DNA of 64,000 bases from Micavibrio aeruginosavorus EPB (GCF_000348745.1 NC_020812.1:527377-591376), one strand, 5' to 3'; counted from the stretch's first letter, positions 46,341 through 55,460 are shown. Translations and numbers: made by a program. The notes: generated by a model not told the origin, from the sequence alone.

Positions 46341-46970
46341 TTAATCCTTTTGTGGTGTCCAGCCCATTTTCCAATCGCCCATGGGAACGATTTCCGCGGG
46401 ATGGCCGTTATCGTGGAACCATGAATCAACGGCATACCGCTCACCCGTTTTAATGTCGACCAGCGCGGCGGTCTGGTGCGGTCCCTGTGCGACGAAGAGT
46501 GGAACGCGCGCGGTGGGGCGGGTGGTTTTGTGGAATTTGAACAATCCCGCTTCTTCCATCATCGCCATATATACGGTGGCGTTCGTGCTTTCATCCACGC
46601 AATCGAGTTGATGGGGGCCGAGTGTATCATATGTTCCGGCCACATCCACGGCGGTGCCGGTTTTTTTGCCGACAATCCGTTCCATCAATCCGATGGATTT
46701 GGCAATGGCGGCCCGTTCCGCGGGTGCGTTGGTGATGGTTTGGCGCAGGGGTGCGGTTGCTTTTGTCCATTGCGCAGGGGACAGCGATACACGATCGCGT
46801 GATACGCACCCATAACCACGACACACATCAAATGATTTGGGTGCGGGTGATGTTAGTTTTTTTTGTTCGAAATATCCGGCATAGGGCCGCGGTTCGTTGA
46901 CATCAACCCCGGCACAGGCCGCCAGTCCAAGGCACGAAACGGTAAGTATGAAGTGAAACGGCTTTGTCAT
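46341..46970 (-). CDS. Conserved lipoprotein, function unknown
   Basis: A 209-aa lipoprotein with lipobox GLAAC. The mature region contains FDVCRGYGCVSRDRVSLSPAQW, a conserved Cys pair, and DTLGPHQLDCVDESTNATVYM. It ends in HFVDSWFHDNGHP-like sequence, read here as YAVDSWFHDNGHPAEIVPM. The pattern of paired Cys and a D-x-W-x-x-D-N motif recalls a family of alphaproteobacterial periplasmic proteins, without known function. The ATG overlaps the erpA stop by one base, and xth follows 3 bp later. Confidence 0.78.
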   Translation of the reverse strand: MTKPFHFILTVSCLGLAACAGVDVNEPRPYAGYFEQKKLTSPAPKSFDVCRGYGCVSRDRVSLSPAQWTKATAPLRQTITNAPAERAAIAKSIGLMERIVGKKTGTAVDVAGTYDTLGPHQLDCVDESTNATVYMAMMEEAGLFKFHKTTRPTARVPLFVAQGPHQTAALVDIKTGERYAVDSWFHDNGHPAEIVPMGDWKMGWTPQKD

Positions 46971-47311
46971 CACATGGCAAACGACGTGCCGCAACCGCAC
47001 GACGATGTGGCATTCGGGTTTTTGATCTGGAAGCTGGCCCCGACAAGGTCTTCGACATAATCGACAATCGAACCGTTCAGGTAATCCAGTGACACATCAT
47101 CGACCAGCACGCGGATGCCGTCATGGTCGAAAACGTGATCGTCACTGGCCGCATCGCTGGCGAAGCTGAATTTATACTGGAATCCCGAACATCCGCCGCC
47201 CAGAACCTCGACCCGGAGCATCAGGTCCGGTTTGGATTGTGCGGTCTGGAGCGCCTTTATCCGGCGGGTAAGGGCATCGGTCAGGGTGATTGTGCGTGTC
47301 TGTGTGTCCAT
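46970..47311 (-). CDS. erpA: Iron-sulfur cluster insertion protein ErpA/IscA type
   Basis: A 113-aa A-type carrier that delivers Fe-S clusters to apoproteins. The three ligand cysteines are visible in GGGCSGFQYKF and the C-terminal SSCGCGTSF. The length and the position divergent from dgt match alphaproteobacterial ErpA. The intergenic region with dgt is about 95 bp and holds a TATATATAGAGT stretch that could carry its promoter. Confidence 0.94.
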   Translation of the reverse strand: MDTQTRTITLTDALTRRIKALQTAQSKPDLMLRVEVLGGGCSGFQYKFSFASDAASDDHVFDHDGIRVLVDDVSLDYLNGSIVDYVEDLVGASFQIKNPNATSSCGCGTSFAM

Positions 47312-47405
47312 ACACTATATATAGAGTGCCATGGGGGGTATTTTCAATTCCCCTGTAACGCGTTAATCTGACCCGAAATTTCAACCTGTTACGGATAATC
47401 GCGTG

Positions 47406-48647
47406 ATGAGCAATTTGGCCGCTGACCAAGCCACCTATAATTACTGTGCCCTGCCGCTGGCGGCCTATGCCTGCCGTCCGGACCAAACGGCGGGGCGGAT
47501 TTACCCGTCCACCGAATCATCCACCCGCACCCCGTTCCAGCGCGACCGTGACCGGATCATTCATTGCAGCGCGTTTCGTCGCCTGAAATATAAAACGCAA
47601 GTGTTCGTCTATCACGAAGGCGACCATTTCCGTACCCGCCTGTCTCACACAATTGAAGTGGCGCAAATTGCGCGGTCACTGGCCCGTGCGTTGTTCGTGA
47701 ACGAAGATCTGGCCGAAGCCGTGGCGCTGGCCCACGATCTGGGCCACACACCGTTCGCGCATGTGGGCGAAGATGTGATGGTCGAATGCATGAATGATGT
47801 CGGCGGGTTCGATCATAACGATCAATCGCTGCGCGTTTTGACTCATCTGGAACGCCGTTATCCGGCATGGCCGGGCCTGAACCTGACATGGGAAACGCTG
47901 GAAGGTGTGGCCAAACATAATGGCCCGTTGCTGAAAAAGGGCGAAACGCCGGAATCGGCGGGCCTGCCCGTCACCGTCACGATGGTGAATGACCAGATGG
48001 ATTTGCGCCTGGACACCTATGCCTCGGTTGAGGCACAGGTGGCGGCACTGGCCGATGACATTGCGTATAATAACCATGATGTCGAAGATGGCTTGCGCGC
48101 GGGCCTGTTCACACTGAACGATCTGCGCACTGTGCCGTTGCTGGCTGATATCATCCCGCAGGTTGAGGCCGAATGGCCGGATTGCGAACCCAAAATTATC
48201 ATTTTCGAAGTCATTCGCGAAATGATCGGGGTGATGATCGAAGATGTTTTGAGTGAAACGCGCCGTCGCTTAAAAGCCCTCAACCCGTCCAGTGTTGAAG
48301 ATGTGCGCATGGCCGGCCATGCCATGGTCGCGTTTTCCGACCCCATGCGGGACAAGGTCGATGGCCTGCGCGAATTTTTGTACGAAAACATGTATCGCCA
48401 TTACACCGTCCGCCGCATGCGGATGAAGGTCAGCCGCGTGGTCCGTGATTTGTACGAAGCGTTCATGGATGAATATCATTTGTTGCCCCCGGATTGGCAA
48501 AAACGGGTCGAGGATGTCGGTGGGGAAAAGGCCGACGGAATCCGCCCCCGGGCGCGGATTGTGGCCGATTATATCGCCGGGATGACCGACCGATATGCCA
48601 TAAAAGAGCATGAACGCCTGTTCGACCTGCATTGGGATTTGCGCTGA
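47406..48647 (+). CDS. dgt: Deoxyguanosinetriphosphate triphosphohydrolase-like protein
   Basis: An HD-domain dNTP triphosphohydrolase that cleaves dNTPs to deoxynucleoside plus triphosphate. The HD metal site is formed by RLSHTIEVAQIAR, ALAHDLGHTPFAH and the later DDIAYNNHDVEDGL. The 413-aa length is typical of the dGTPase type 2 group. ATG 47406 directly follows an in-frame GTG at 47403; either could be used. It is divergent from erpA. Confidence 0.95.
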   Translation: MSNLAADQATYNYCALPLAAYACRPDQTAGRIYPSTESSTRTPFQRDRDRIIHCSAFRRLKYKTQVFVYHEGDHFRTRLSHTIEVAQIARSLARALFVNEDLAEAVALAHDLGHTPFAHVGEDVMVECMNDVGGFDHNDQSLRVLTHLERRYPAWPGLNLTWETLEGVAKHNGPLLKKGETPESAGLPVTVTMVNDQMDLRLDTYASVEAQVAALADDIAYNNHDVEDGLRAGLFTLNDLRTVPLLADIIPQVEAEWPDCEPKIIIFEVIREMIGVMIEDVLSETRRRLKALNPSSVEDVRMAGHAMVAFSDPMRDKVDGLREFLYENMYRHYTVRRMRMKVSRVVRDLYEAFMDEYHLLPPDWQKRVEDVGGEKADGIRPRARIVADYIAGMTDRYAIKEHERLFDLHWDLR

Positions 48648-48693
48648 TTTTCCTAACTCTCTGATTTTTCAGTGATTTTTTGGGGATATAACC

Positions 48694-48734
48694 CTGCGGA
48701 TAAGACTCAAGGAATGCTTGAGGAAAGACCGCAG
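48694..48734 (+). promoter_or_regulatory. Nested hairpin upstream of the SPOR gene
   Basis: The outer stem CTGCGG/CCGCAG encloses a symmetric internal loop and an inner stem CTCAAG/CTTGAG with a GAATG loop. TTTTCC follows. It could be a weak terminator of dgt or an RNA element in the next leader. Confidence 0.45.
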
Positions 48735-48753
48735 TTTTCCTAAAGTAGCGCCC

Positions 48754-49737
48754 ATGACCTACCATGATGAATTTGATGATCCCGAAGGGGGAAACCCCTT
48801 TGGCCGGATTGCGCGGGCGCTTGAAAACGGGCGCACGCGGTTGAGCGCACGCGCACCGTTCCTGACCGTTTTGATGGGGTTGGGCGCGCTGTTTATTCTT
48901 CTCGCTGTCTTCTGGGTCAGCTATCCGCGCGGTGATGATCCGACGCGCCCTGTCCCGATGGTGCAGGCCGATGCCGATATGGCATCCGCATCCTATAAAA
49001 CCACGCCGGATGATCCGGGTGGGATGGATATTCCCTACCGCGACAGCACATTGTTCGACACGCTGCGGTCCGCCAACAATGCGGAAGATGGCGCCAGCAA
49101 GGTTGAAAACCTTCTGCCCCCGCCGGAAGAGCCGATGACGCGTGAACAAATGTTCGCGGGTCTGAAAACCGAAACATTGACCCCGGAAACACAGATGGCG
49201 GATGCGTCTGATGCGCCTGTGGCAAAGATGGCCGATGATGATTTGAGCGCGGAGCCGAAACCGGACCCGGTGCTGGAAAAAGAATCCGCGGTTGAAGAAC
49301 TGGAAAAAACTGCGGACGAAGAGCCCGTCACACCGGTCGAAGATTCCAAACCGGCCGGCATGCCGACCCCGGTGATTGCACCGGAGAAAAAAACCGACAT
49401 CCGCAGCGCGGAAAAGGTTGAGGACAAAGTCGCCGCAACCGAACCCGCCGCCGGTGCCGCTGCACCTGCTGTAAAAGCGGTGCAAGATGGAACCCATTTC
49501 GTTCAGATGGCCAGCGTGAAGGATGAAGCCGCCGCGCGCGCCGAGTGGAAGAAGATGCAGGCCGCATTCCCATCCCAATTGGGTGGCGTTGAATTGCGCG
49601 TACAGAAGGCCGATCTGGGGGCCAAGGGCGTGTTCTACCGTATTCAGGGCGGACCGTTGAAACAGGACCAGGCCAAATCCATTTGCGCGGCGATCACCGC
49701 CAAACGTCCCGGGGGTTGCATTGTTGTCGCCCGTTGA
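48754..49737 (+). CDS. SPOR-domain membrane protein
   Basis: A 327-aa bitopic protein. One membrane helix lies at about residues 33-53 (FLTVLMGLGALFILLAVFWV). A long acidic Pro/Ala/Glu-rich periplasmic linker follows, and a C-terminal SPOR domain (about 245-327, HFVQMASVKDEAAARAEW to GGCIVVA). SPOR domains bind denuded glycan at division septa. ATG 48754 is preferred over an upstream TTG. It overlaps the nagZ start by 17 bp, so cell-wall recycling and septal binding are co-expressed. Confidence 0.88.
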   Translation: MTYHDEFDDPEGGNPFGRIARALENGRTRLSARAPFLTVLMGLGALFILLAVFWVSYPRGDDPTRPVPMVQADADMASASYKTTPDDPGGMDIPYRDSTLFDTLRSANNAEDGASKVENLLPPPEEPMTREQMFAGLKTETLTPETQMADASDAPVAKMADDDLSAEPKPDPVLEKESAVEELEKTADEEPVTPVEDSKPAGMPTPVIAPEKKTDIRSAEKVEDKVAATEPAAGAAAPAVKAVQDGTHFVQMASVKDEAAARAEWKKMQAAFPSQLGGVELRVQKADLGAKGVFYRIQGGPLKQDQAKSICAAITAKRPGGCIVVAR

Positions 49738-50722
49738 TCCGCATAACGCGCCGTTGGCGGCGATCTTTGGTTTGTCGGGCACGACCCTGACGGATGAAGA
49801 ACGTGCGTTTTTCAAAACGGTTAATCCGTTGGGCTTTATTCTGTTCGCGCGCAACGCGACCGATCCGGCGCAATTGAGCGCGCTGACCGCCGATCTGCAA
49901 TCTTTGTTGGGGCGAGAGGTCCCGATTCTGATTGATCAGGAAGGCGGCCGCGTCGCGCGCCTGCGCCAACCACACTGGCCTGCCACCATCGCGGCCCAGC
50001 ATTTGCCGGATACGGCATCCGTTGCAGCCCAAAGCGGTGCCATTGCCGATACGCTGAATGCTATGGGCGTTAATGTAAACTGTGCCCCCGTTCTGGATGT
50101 ATTGTTTGATGATACGCATGCCGCCATTGGTGATCGCGCGTTTTCGAATGATGCCGCGATTGTGTCCGAACGGGCCATCGCATCCTGCCGCGCCTATCTG
50201 GCGAAGGGTATTGTGCCGGTGATTAAACACATGCCGGGGCAGGGGCGTGCAACGCTTGATTCCCACCTCGACCTGCCGCATGTCAAGGCCGCAATGGCGG
50301 ATTTGGAAGCGGTCGATTTTCTGCCCTATCGCGATTTGTTGAAACAGGATTTCGTTGATGCGGTCTGGGGCATGGTGTCGCACATTGTTTATGATGCGGT
50401 TGATAATGTCCTGCCCGCGACCTGTTCGCCCGCTTTGATCGGCGGTGTCATCCGTCAACAATTGGGTTTTGATGGTCTGTTGCTGACCGATGATATCGTC
50501 ATGAACGCGCTGGGTCGTATCGGTGATATGGGCGTGCGCGCAAAAGCCACGCTGGATGCCGGGTGCGATATCGTCCTGCATTGCAGTGGCAAGATGGATG
50601 AAATGAAAAACGTGGCCGCGGCCATTCCGGTGATGACCGCGGATGCGGTGCGCCGTTATAACCGCAGCCTGCCCACATCGGGCCAGGGCCCGAATGTTGC
50701 GTATGGGGGATTGCATGTCTGA
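49721..50722 (+). CDS. nagZ: Beta-N-acetylhexosaminidase NagZ (GH3)
   Basis: A cytosolic GH3 enzyme that removes GlcNAc from anhydromuropeptides during wall recycling. The catalytic-loop region is KHMPGQGRATLDSHLDLP. The Asp/His of DSH is intact, but the usual PGHG reads PGQG. LLLTDDIVMNAL contains the nucleophile Asp. The start is a TTG (49721 or 49724) after GGGGG, inside the previous gene. The 333-aa length is typical. It overlaps scpA by 8 bp. Confidence 0.92.
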   Translation: MLSPVDPHNAPLAAIFGLSGTTLTDEERAFFKTVNPLGFILFARNATDPAQLSALTADLQSLLGREVPILIDQEGGRVARLRQPHWPATIAAQHLPDTASVAAQSGAIADTLNAMGVNVNCAPVLDVLFDDTHAAIGDRAFSNDAAIVSERAIASCRAYLAKGIVPVIKHMPGQGRATLDSHLDLPHVKAAMADLEAVDFLPYRDLLKQDFVDAVWGMVSHIVYDAVDNVLPATCSPALIGGVIRQQLGFDGLLLTDDIVMNALGRIGDMGVRAKATLDAGCDIVLHCSGKMDEMKNVAAAIPVMTADAVRRYNRSLPTSGQGPNVAYGGLHV

Positions 50723-51692
50723 TGAAATGATGGACGCCGATTCCGGTTTAGAATTGGATGACGTGATCGGGTTTGAAGAAGATCCGCCGCGCGACGGCGC
50801 GGAACCGGGCGAATATAACCCGGATGAATTGCTGCTGAACATTGACGGGTATGAAGGCCCGATTGATGTCCTGCTGGTCATGGCCCGCGACCAGAAGGTC
50901 GATCTGGCGAAAATTTCGATCCTGCAATTGACGCGCCAATATCTGGTGTTCATGGATCGCGCCAAGGCGATGAATTTGGACCTGGCCGCTGAATATCTGG
51001 TGATGGCCGCATGGTTGGCGTATTTGAAATCACGCCTGCTGTTGCCGCGTGAAGAATCCAAGGGTAACGAACCCTCCGCCGACCAGATGGCCGAAGCCCT
51101 GCAATTCCAATTGCGTCGTTTGGAATCGATGAAGAACGCGGCCAATGCGCTGTTCCGTCGTCCGTATCTGGGCAATGGTATCTATACCCGCGGTATGCCC
51201 GAAGGGTTGGGCGTGAAAACCGATATCACATGGGATATCACGCTGTTCGATTTGCTGAAGGCTTATGGCGATATTCGCCGCCGTCAGGAATTTGCAACGT
51301 TTGAATTGCCCGTCTTCTCCGTCATGACGATGGAAGAGGCGCTGGACCGTGTTGGCACCATGCTGGGCAAATTACCACGCAAGGGCCCGTACAGCGCCTG
51401 GGTCACGATGAGCAGCCTGATGCCGGAAAAGATCAAGGATCCTCTCTATGGCCGTTCGTCCATGGCGTCCACCTTCACCGCCGGTTTGGAATTGGTGAAG
51501 CAGGGCAAGGTCGAAATCAAACAGGATGGTTTGTTCCGCCCGATTTATATGCGCGCGACGTTTGTTGATCGCGACCGCGTCGGTGGCCCGGATTCCGAAC
51601 CGTCCGACGATATTGAACAAGACAGCAACCCGGATGCCGCCGATGGATTTGATGGCGAATCCGAAACCAGTTACGCCGAAGCGGGAGTATAA
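50715..51692 (+). CDS. scpA: Segregation and condensation protein A
   Basis: The kleisin subunit of the SMC-ScpAB condensin, linking the SMC heads. The N-terminal domain is recognised by LLLNIDGYEGPIDVLLVMARDQKVDLAKISI and YLVMAAWLAYLKSRLLLP. The C-terminal winged helix lies near 215-290. It has an extra acidic N-terminal stretch of about 35 residues and a Ser/Asp-rich tail. ATG 50715 is preceded by GGGGGA and overlaps the nagZ stop. Confidence 0.93.
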   Translation: MSDEMMDADSGLELDDVIGFEEDPPRDGAEPGEYNPDELLLNIDGYEGPIDVLLVMARDQKVDLAKISILQLTRQYLVFMDRAKAMNLDLAAEYLVMAAWLAYLKSRLLLPREESKGNEPSADQMAEALQFQLRRLESMKNAANALFRRPYLGNGIYTRGMPEGLGVKTDITWDITLFDLLKAYGDIRRRQEFATFELPVFSVMTMEEALDRVGTMLGKLPRKGPYSAWVTMSSLMPEKIKDPLYGRSSMASTFTAGLELVKQGKVEIKQDGLFRPIYMRATFVDRDRVGGPDSEPSDDIEQDSNPDAADGFDGESETSYAEAGV

Positions 51693-51694
51693 AA

Positions 51695-52876
51695 ATGAGC
51701 ATGGATGACAACGATCAGAAAGAAATGATCAGCGATAACACGATGGCCAGCGTTGCCGAAATCATGGCCCAAGCCATGGATGAGGATGATGCCGAGGATA
51801 TCGAATCCATTGAAGATATCGCCGAGGCCGTTGAGGCCGACCTGTCCGCAGGCGAAGAGGTTGATGAGGATGATGCTGTCGATTTCGACGCCGAATCGGA
51901 TGATGAAATGTCAGATGATGTTGTGATGGCATCCGATGACGACGGCGCGAACGAAGAGTCTGAAGCTGTTGAGGGTGAGGTCGAGGAAGCCGGTCCGCTG
52001 GACACCATCCGTATTTTGGAAGCCTTGCTGTTCGCATCGCCCGCACCGCTGAGCATGAGCGCAATGCGCGAACGCCTGCCGGAGGATTCCGATGTGGGTG
52101 GCATGCTGATGAAGCTGAAAGAAGAATACGCGACGCGCGGCGTTCATCTGATGGAAATGGACGGCCATTGGGCGTTCCGGACGGCGGATGATCTGAATGA
52201 TGCGCTGTTGCTGAAACGCGAAGTGCGCCGCCCGTTATCCCGTGCGGCCATGGAAACATTGGCCATTGTGGCGTATCACCAGCCGGTCACCCGCGCGGAA
52301 ATTGAAAATATTCGTGGTGTTGTGATTGCCAAGGGGACGCTGGATATTCTGATGGAATGCGGTTGGGTTAAACCGGGCCGTCGCCGCGAAACGCCGGGCC
52401 GTCCGCTGACCTGGGTCACCACAGCCAGCTTCCTGGACCATTTCGGTCTGGAAACGTTGAGCGAACTTCCGGGTCTGGATGATCTGAAGGCGTCCGGCTT
52501 GCTGGACCGTCGTCCGGCGATTGAAAACATTGCCCCCGACCTGTTCGACCAGATCGAGGAGAATGATGCCAAGACGCTGAGCGATGCAGACGAAGATGAT
52601 GAAGAATCAGAAGGCGGGTTCGAAGCGCACTTCAACGAAGAAGAAGCGGTAAGCCCGGAAACAGACGAAGAAGCCGATGCAGAACTCTCCGCCATGATTG
52701 ATGACATGGACGAAGAAAAGGCCGAAACCGTTGCCGCCGCCGCATCCGATGATGACGACGAAGATGAAGAATCTGATTCTGACGACGATTCCGACGATGA
52801 CGAAGATGAAGATGCCGATGATTCAGATGATGAAGACGGCTATGACGACGATGAAGAAGATGAGGACGACGAATGA
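51695..52876 (+). CDS. scpB: Segregation and condensation protein B with long acidic extensions
   Basis: The ScpB partner of ScpA. The winged-helix core spans about residues 100-275, with ILEALLFASPAPLS, LSRAAMETLAIVAYHQPVTRAEIE and GRPLTWVTTASFLDHFGLE. At 393 aa it is far longer than usual (about 180-250), because residues 1-98 and 285-393 are dominated by Asp and Glu. The last 50 residues are almost entirely Asp, Glu and Ser. GGGAG precedes the ATG. The stop overlaps the tatA ATG as ATGA. Confidence 0.92.
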   Translation: MSMDDNDQKEMISDNTMASVAEIMAQAMDEDDAEDIESIEDIAEAVEADLSAGEEVDEDDAVDFDAESDDEMSDDVVMASDDDGANEESEAVEGEVEEAGPLDTIRILEALLFASPAPLSMSAMRERLPEDSDVGGMLMKLKEEYATRGVHLMEMDGHWAFRTADDLNDALLLKREVRRPLSRAAMETLAIVAYHQPVTRAEIENIRGVVIAKGTLDILMECGWVKPGRRRETPGRPLTWVTTASFLDHFGLETLSELPGLDDLKASGLLDRRPAIENIAPDLFDQIEENDAKTLSDADEDDEESEGGFEAHFNEEEAVSPETDEEADAELSAMIDDMDEEKAETVAAAASDDDDEDEESDSDDDSDDDEDEDADDSDDEDGYDDDEEDEDDE

Positions 52877-53058
52877 GCATTGGTATCTGGCAAATCGGCC
52901 TGATTATTCTGGTGATTGTCCTGCTGTTCGGTGCGGGCCGCGTGCCACGCCTGATGGAAGACATTGGCAAGGGAATCAACAGTTTTAAAAAAGGTCTGAA
53001 AGACGGGGACGACACCCCGCAAAAGATCGAAAAGAAAAACGATCAGGATCCGTCCTGA
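52873..53058 (+). CDS. tatA: Sec-independent translocase protein TatA
   Basis: A 61-aa single-span protein that forms the Tat pore for folded proteins. The membrane helix (about residues 5-21) ends at the LFGAGRVPRLMEDIGKGI hinge and amphipathic helix, the TatA hallmark. A short charged tail follows. It is translationally coupled to scpB. The order tatA-tatB-tatC is standard. Confidence 0.95.
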   Translation: MSIGIWQIGLIILVIVLLFGAGRVPRLMEDIGKGINSFKKGLKDGDDTPQKIEKKNDQDPS

Positions 53059-53102
53059 TCGTTTCCTGCGTAAACGCTGCCCCATAACCGGGACCTGCCC
53101 CT

Positions 53103-53408
53103 ATGTTTGATATCAGTTGGGCCGAATTGTTCATTGTCGCCTTGGTGGTGATTTTGGTGATTGGCCCGTCCGACATTCCGAAAGTGATGATGTCGCTGGG
53201 CCGTATGGTTCGGAAGATGCAGCATATCCGCTTTGCCCTGACGCATCATTTTGACGATGTCATGCGCGCCGTCGATGTGGAAGAAATGCGCAAATATAAC
53301 GAACACACATCCCACACCGCACCCGTGACGGATGAAGCCGATGCCGATGATGATGCCGATATCGTTCCCGCGAAGCGTGATGCCGAAAAAACCGGGGGTG
53401 TACAATGA
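53103..53408 (+). CDS. tatB: Sec-independent translocase protein TatB
   Basis: A 101-aa single-span protein of the Tat substrate receptor with TatC. MFDISWAELFIVALVVILVIGPSDIP is the diagnostic TatB start, including the Glu in the membrane helix. An amphipathic helix and an acidic tail follow. It overlaps tatC by 4 bp. Confidence 0.94.
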   Translation: MFDISWAELFIVALVVILVIGPSDIPKVMMSLGRMVRKMQHIRFALTHHFDDVMRAVDVEEMRKYNEHTSHTAPVTDEADADDDADIVPAKRDAEKTGGVQ

Positions 53409-54211
53409 CGCAAACACAGACCCCGGCACCGGAATCGGAACAAATGGAACCCGACCATAACCCCAAACCGTTGGTCGAACATCTGGTCGAATTGCGCAAT
53501 CGGTTGATGTGGTGCTTTCTGGCCGTTATTGCGGGTACGGGTTTCTGTTATTTTTTCGTGCAGGATATTTACGGGTTTCTGGTGCGGCCGCTGGCGGATG
53601 CCATGGGCGATGGCGATACGCAACGCCTGATTTACACCAATCTGACCGAAGCATTTTTCACCTATATTAAAATCTCTTTCTTCGGGGGGCTGTTTTTGAT
53701 GTTCCCGGTGCTGGCCGTGCAAATCTGGGGATTTATCGCGCCGGGGCTGTATGGGCGGGAACGGCGGGCTTTTTTACCCTATCTGGTGGCGACACCCGTG
53801 TTGTTTATCACCGGGGCGGCGCTGGTTTATTACTTCATCATGCCGCTGGCCTGGCGGTTTTTCCTGGGTTTTCAAAGTACAGGCGCGGAAACGGCCCTGC
53901 CGATCCAGCTGGAAGCGCGGGTGAGCGAGTATCTGGATCTGGTGATGGTCTTGATGTTTGCCTTTGGCCTGTGTTTCCAGTTGCCGGTTTTATTGTCGTT
54001 GATGGCGCGGGCGGGGTTGATCACAGCGGAAACGCTGGCTAGCCGCCGCAAATACGCCATTGTGGTCATTTTCGTCGCGGCGGCGGTTTTAACCCCGCCG
54101 GATATTATTTCCCAGGTGGGATTGGCCATTCCGCTGATCGGTTTGTACGAAATGTCCATCGTGCTGGTTCGGCGCATTTGCAAAGAGCGTGCGGCACGCC
54201 ATGGTGCATGA
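53405..54211 (+). CDS. tatC: Sec-independent translocase protein TatC
   Basis: A 268-aa protein with six membrane segments that recognises twin-arginine signals. The cytosolic N-terminal KPLVEHLVELRNRLMWC and the FEIKISFF-like segment, read here as AFFTYIKISFFGGLFLMFPVL, carry the conserved signal-binding Glu residues. IWGFIAPGLYGRERRAF is also conserved. It is translationally coupled to tatB and overlaps zapE by 11 bp. Confidence 0.96.
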   Translation: MTQTQTPAPESEQMEPDHNPKPLVEHLVELRNRLMWCFLAVIAGTGFCYFFVQDIYGFLVRPLADAMGDGDTQRLIYTNLTEAFFTYIKISFFGGLFLMFPVLAVQIWGFIAPGLYGRERRAFLPYLVATPVLFITGAALVYYFIMPLAWRFFLGFQSTGAETALPIQLEARVSEYLDLVMVLMFAFGLCFQLPVLLSLMARAGLITAETLASRRKYAIVVIFVAAAVLTPPDIISQVGLAIPLIGLYEMSIVLVRRICKERAARHGA

Positions 54212-55373
54212 TCCGGTCAATCTGCTGAAGCGGTATCAATCGCGTATTGCGCAGGACGGGTTCCAATCCGACCCGTATCAGGAACGAGCCATCCAATCCC
54301 TGCAAATTCTGGCGAATGCCGTGTTGTCCCGTACCGACCGGCGGGGTTGGTTCGGGATAAAGCGCAAGGCTGCGCCGGTCCGCGGGCTGTATTTATACGG
54401 TCCAGTCGGGCGGGGGAAATCCATGGTGATGGATTTATTCTTTGCCAGCCTGCCGGACGACGTCAAAAAACGCCGGGTTCATTTCCATGATTTCATGATT
54501 GGCGTGCATGATTTTATGCATAATCGCCGCTTGGCCGCATCGGGCAAGGCGGATAATGATGTGCGCGATTCCGCCCTGCTGGCCTTTGCCGATGATCTGG
54601 CCAGGCATGTGCGGGTTTTGTGTTTTGATGAATTCCATGTCAGCAATGTCGCCGATGCGATGATCCTGGGGCGGTTGTTTGCGGCCTTGTTTGATCAGGG
54701 TGTGGCCGTGGTTATGACCAGCAACAGGGCCCCGGATGATTTGTACAAGGGCGGGCTGCAGCGCGATCGGTTCTTGCTGTTTATCGACCTTCTGAAAAAT
54801 CGGATGGAGATTTTGCCCCTGTCGGGCCCGGTTGATTACCGGCTGCAATATCTGGAATCGAGTGGGGTATATTTTTCGCCACTGGGGTCCGCGGCCCATG
54901 AATGGGCCGACCAGATTTTTGCCCACCTGACCGATGGTGTTGATGCGCACCCGGATGTGCTGGAGGTCCGGGGGCGGACCGTGCCCGTCACGCAAACCGC
55001 CCGTGGGGTTGCCCGGTTCACTTTTTCCGAATTGTGCGAACACCCGTTGGGGGCAGAGGATTACATCACCATCGCCCGGACCTATCACACCATCCTGCTG
55101 GAGGGGGTGGCGAAATTGGGGTATGATCGTCGGAACGAAGCCGTGCGTCTGATGACGTTGGTGGATGCGCTGTATGATGCCGGAACACGGTTGATCATCA
55201 CGGCGGATGCGCCGGTGGATCGTCTTTATCACGGGCATGATCATGCGTTTGAATTCCAACGCACGGTCAGCCGCCTGACTGAGATGCAAAGCACGGAATG
55301 GTTTGCCCGTACTGCCCAATCGGTCAGTGAATGGCATAAAAACGATACGGTGCGGACTGACGGGCGCGTTTGA
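54201..55373 (+). CDS. zapE: AFG1-like ATPase / cell-division protein ZapE
   Basis: A 390-aa AFG1-family P-loop ATPase; in E. coli ZapE destabilises Z-rings during late constriction. Walker A is GPVGRGKS (67-74), Walker B CFDEFHVSNVADAMIL, and FTFSELCEHPLGAEDYITIA is a conserved family segment near the C-terminus. ATG 54201 lies inside tatC; an upstream GTG at 54189 is less likely. It often neighbours mdh and sucC in alphaproteobacteria, which agrees with mdh lying 1.7 kb downstream. Confidence 0.92.
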   Translation: MVHDPVNLLKRYQSRIAQDGFQSDPYQERAIQSLQILANAVLSRTDRRGWFGIKRKAAPVRGLYLYGPVGRGKSMVMDLFFASLPDDVKKRRVHFHDFMIGVHDFMHNRRLAASGKADNDVRDSALLAFADDLARHVRVLCFDEFHVSNVADAMILGRLFAALFDQGVAVVMTSNRAPDDLYKGGLQRDRFLLFIDLLKNRMEILPLSGPVDYRLQYLESSGVYFSPLGSAAHEWADQIFAHLTDGVDAHPDVLEVRGRTVPVTQTARGVARFTFSELCEHPLGAEDYITIARTYHTILLEGVAKLGYDRRNEAVRLMTLVDALYDAGTRLIITADAPVDRLYHGHDHAFEFQRTVSRLTEMQSTEWFARTAQSVSEWHKNDTVRTDGRV

Positions 55374-55434
55374 AAAGCCCGTTTTTGCCAAATACGGTTC
55401 GTGGCGTATCTTTATTATTGCGTGATTGTGTGTG

Positions 55435-55460
55435 TATTGAAAAATGTATGTAATTCAATA
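55435..55460. promoter_or_regulatory. Inverted repeat upstream of the DUF2336 gene
   Basis: TATTGAA (55435-55441) and TTCAATA (55454-55460) are separated by 12 bp in an AT-rich intergenic region of about 180 bp. No T tract follows, so an operator is more likely than a terminator. Confidence 0.4.

Noticed and set aside
48463..49854. Minus-strand frame of about 460 codons opposite the SPOR gene
   Set aside because: Low-complexity Arg/Gly/Phe composition, no start site, and it spans the ends of dgt, the SPOR gene and nagZ.
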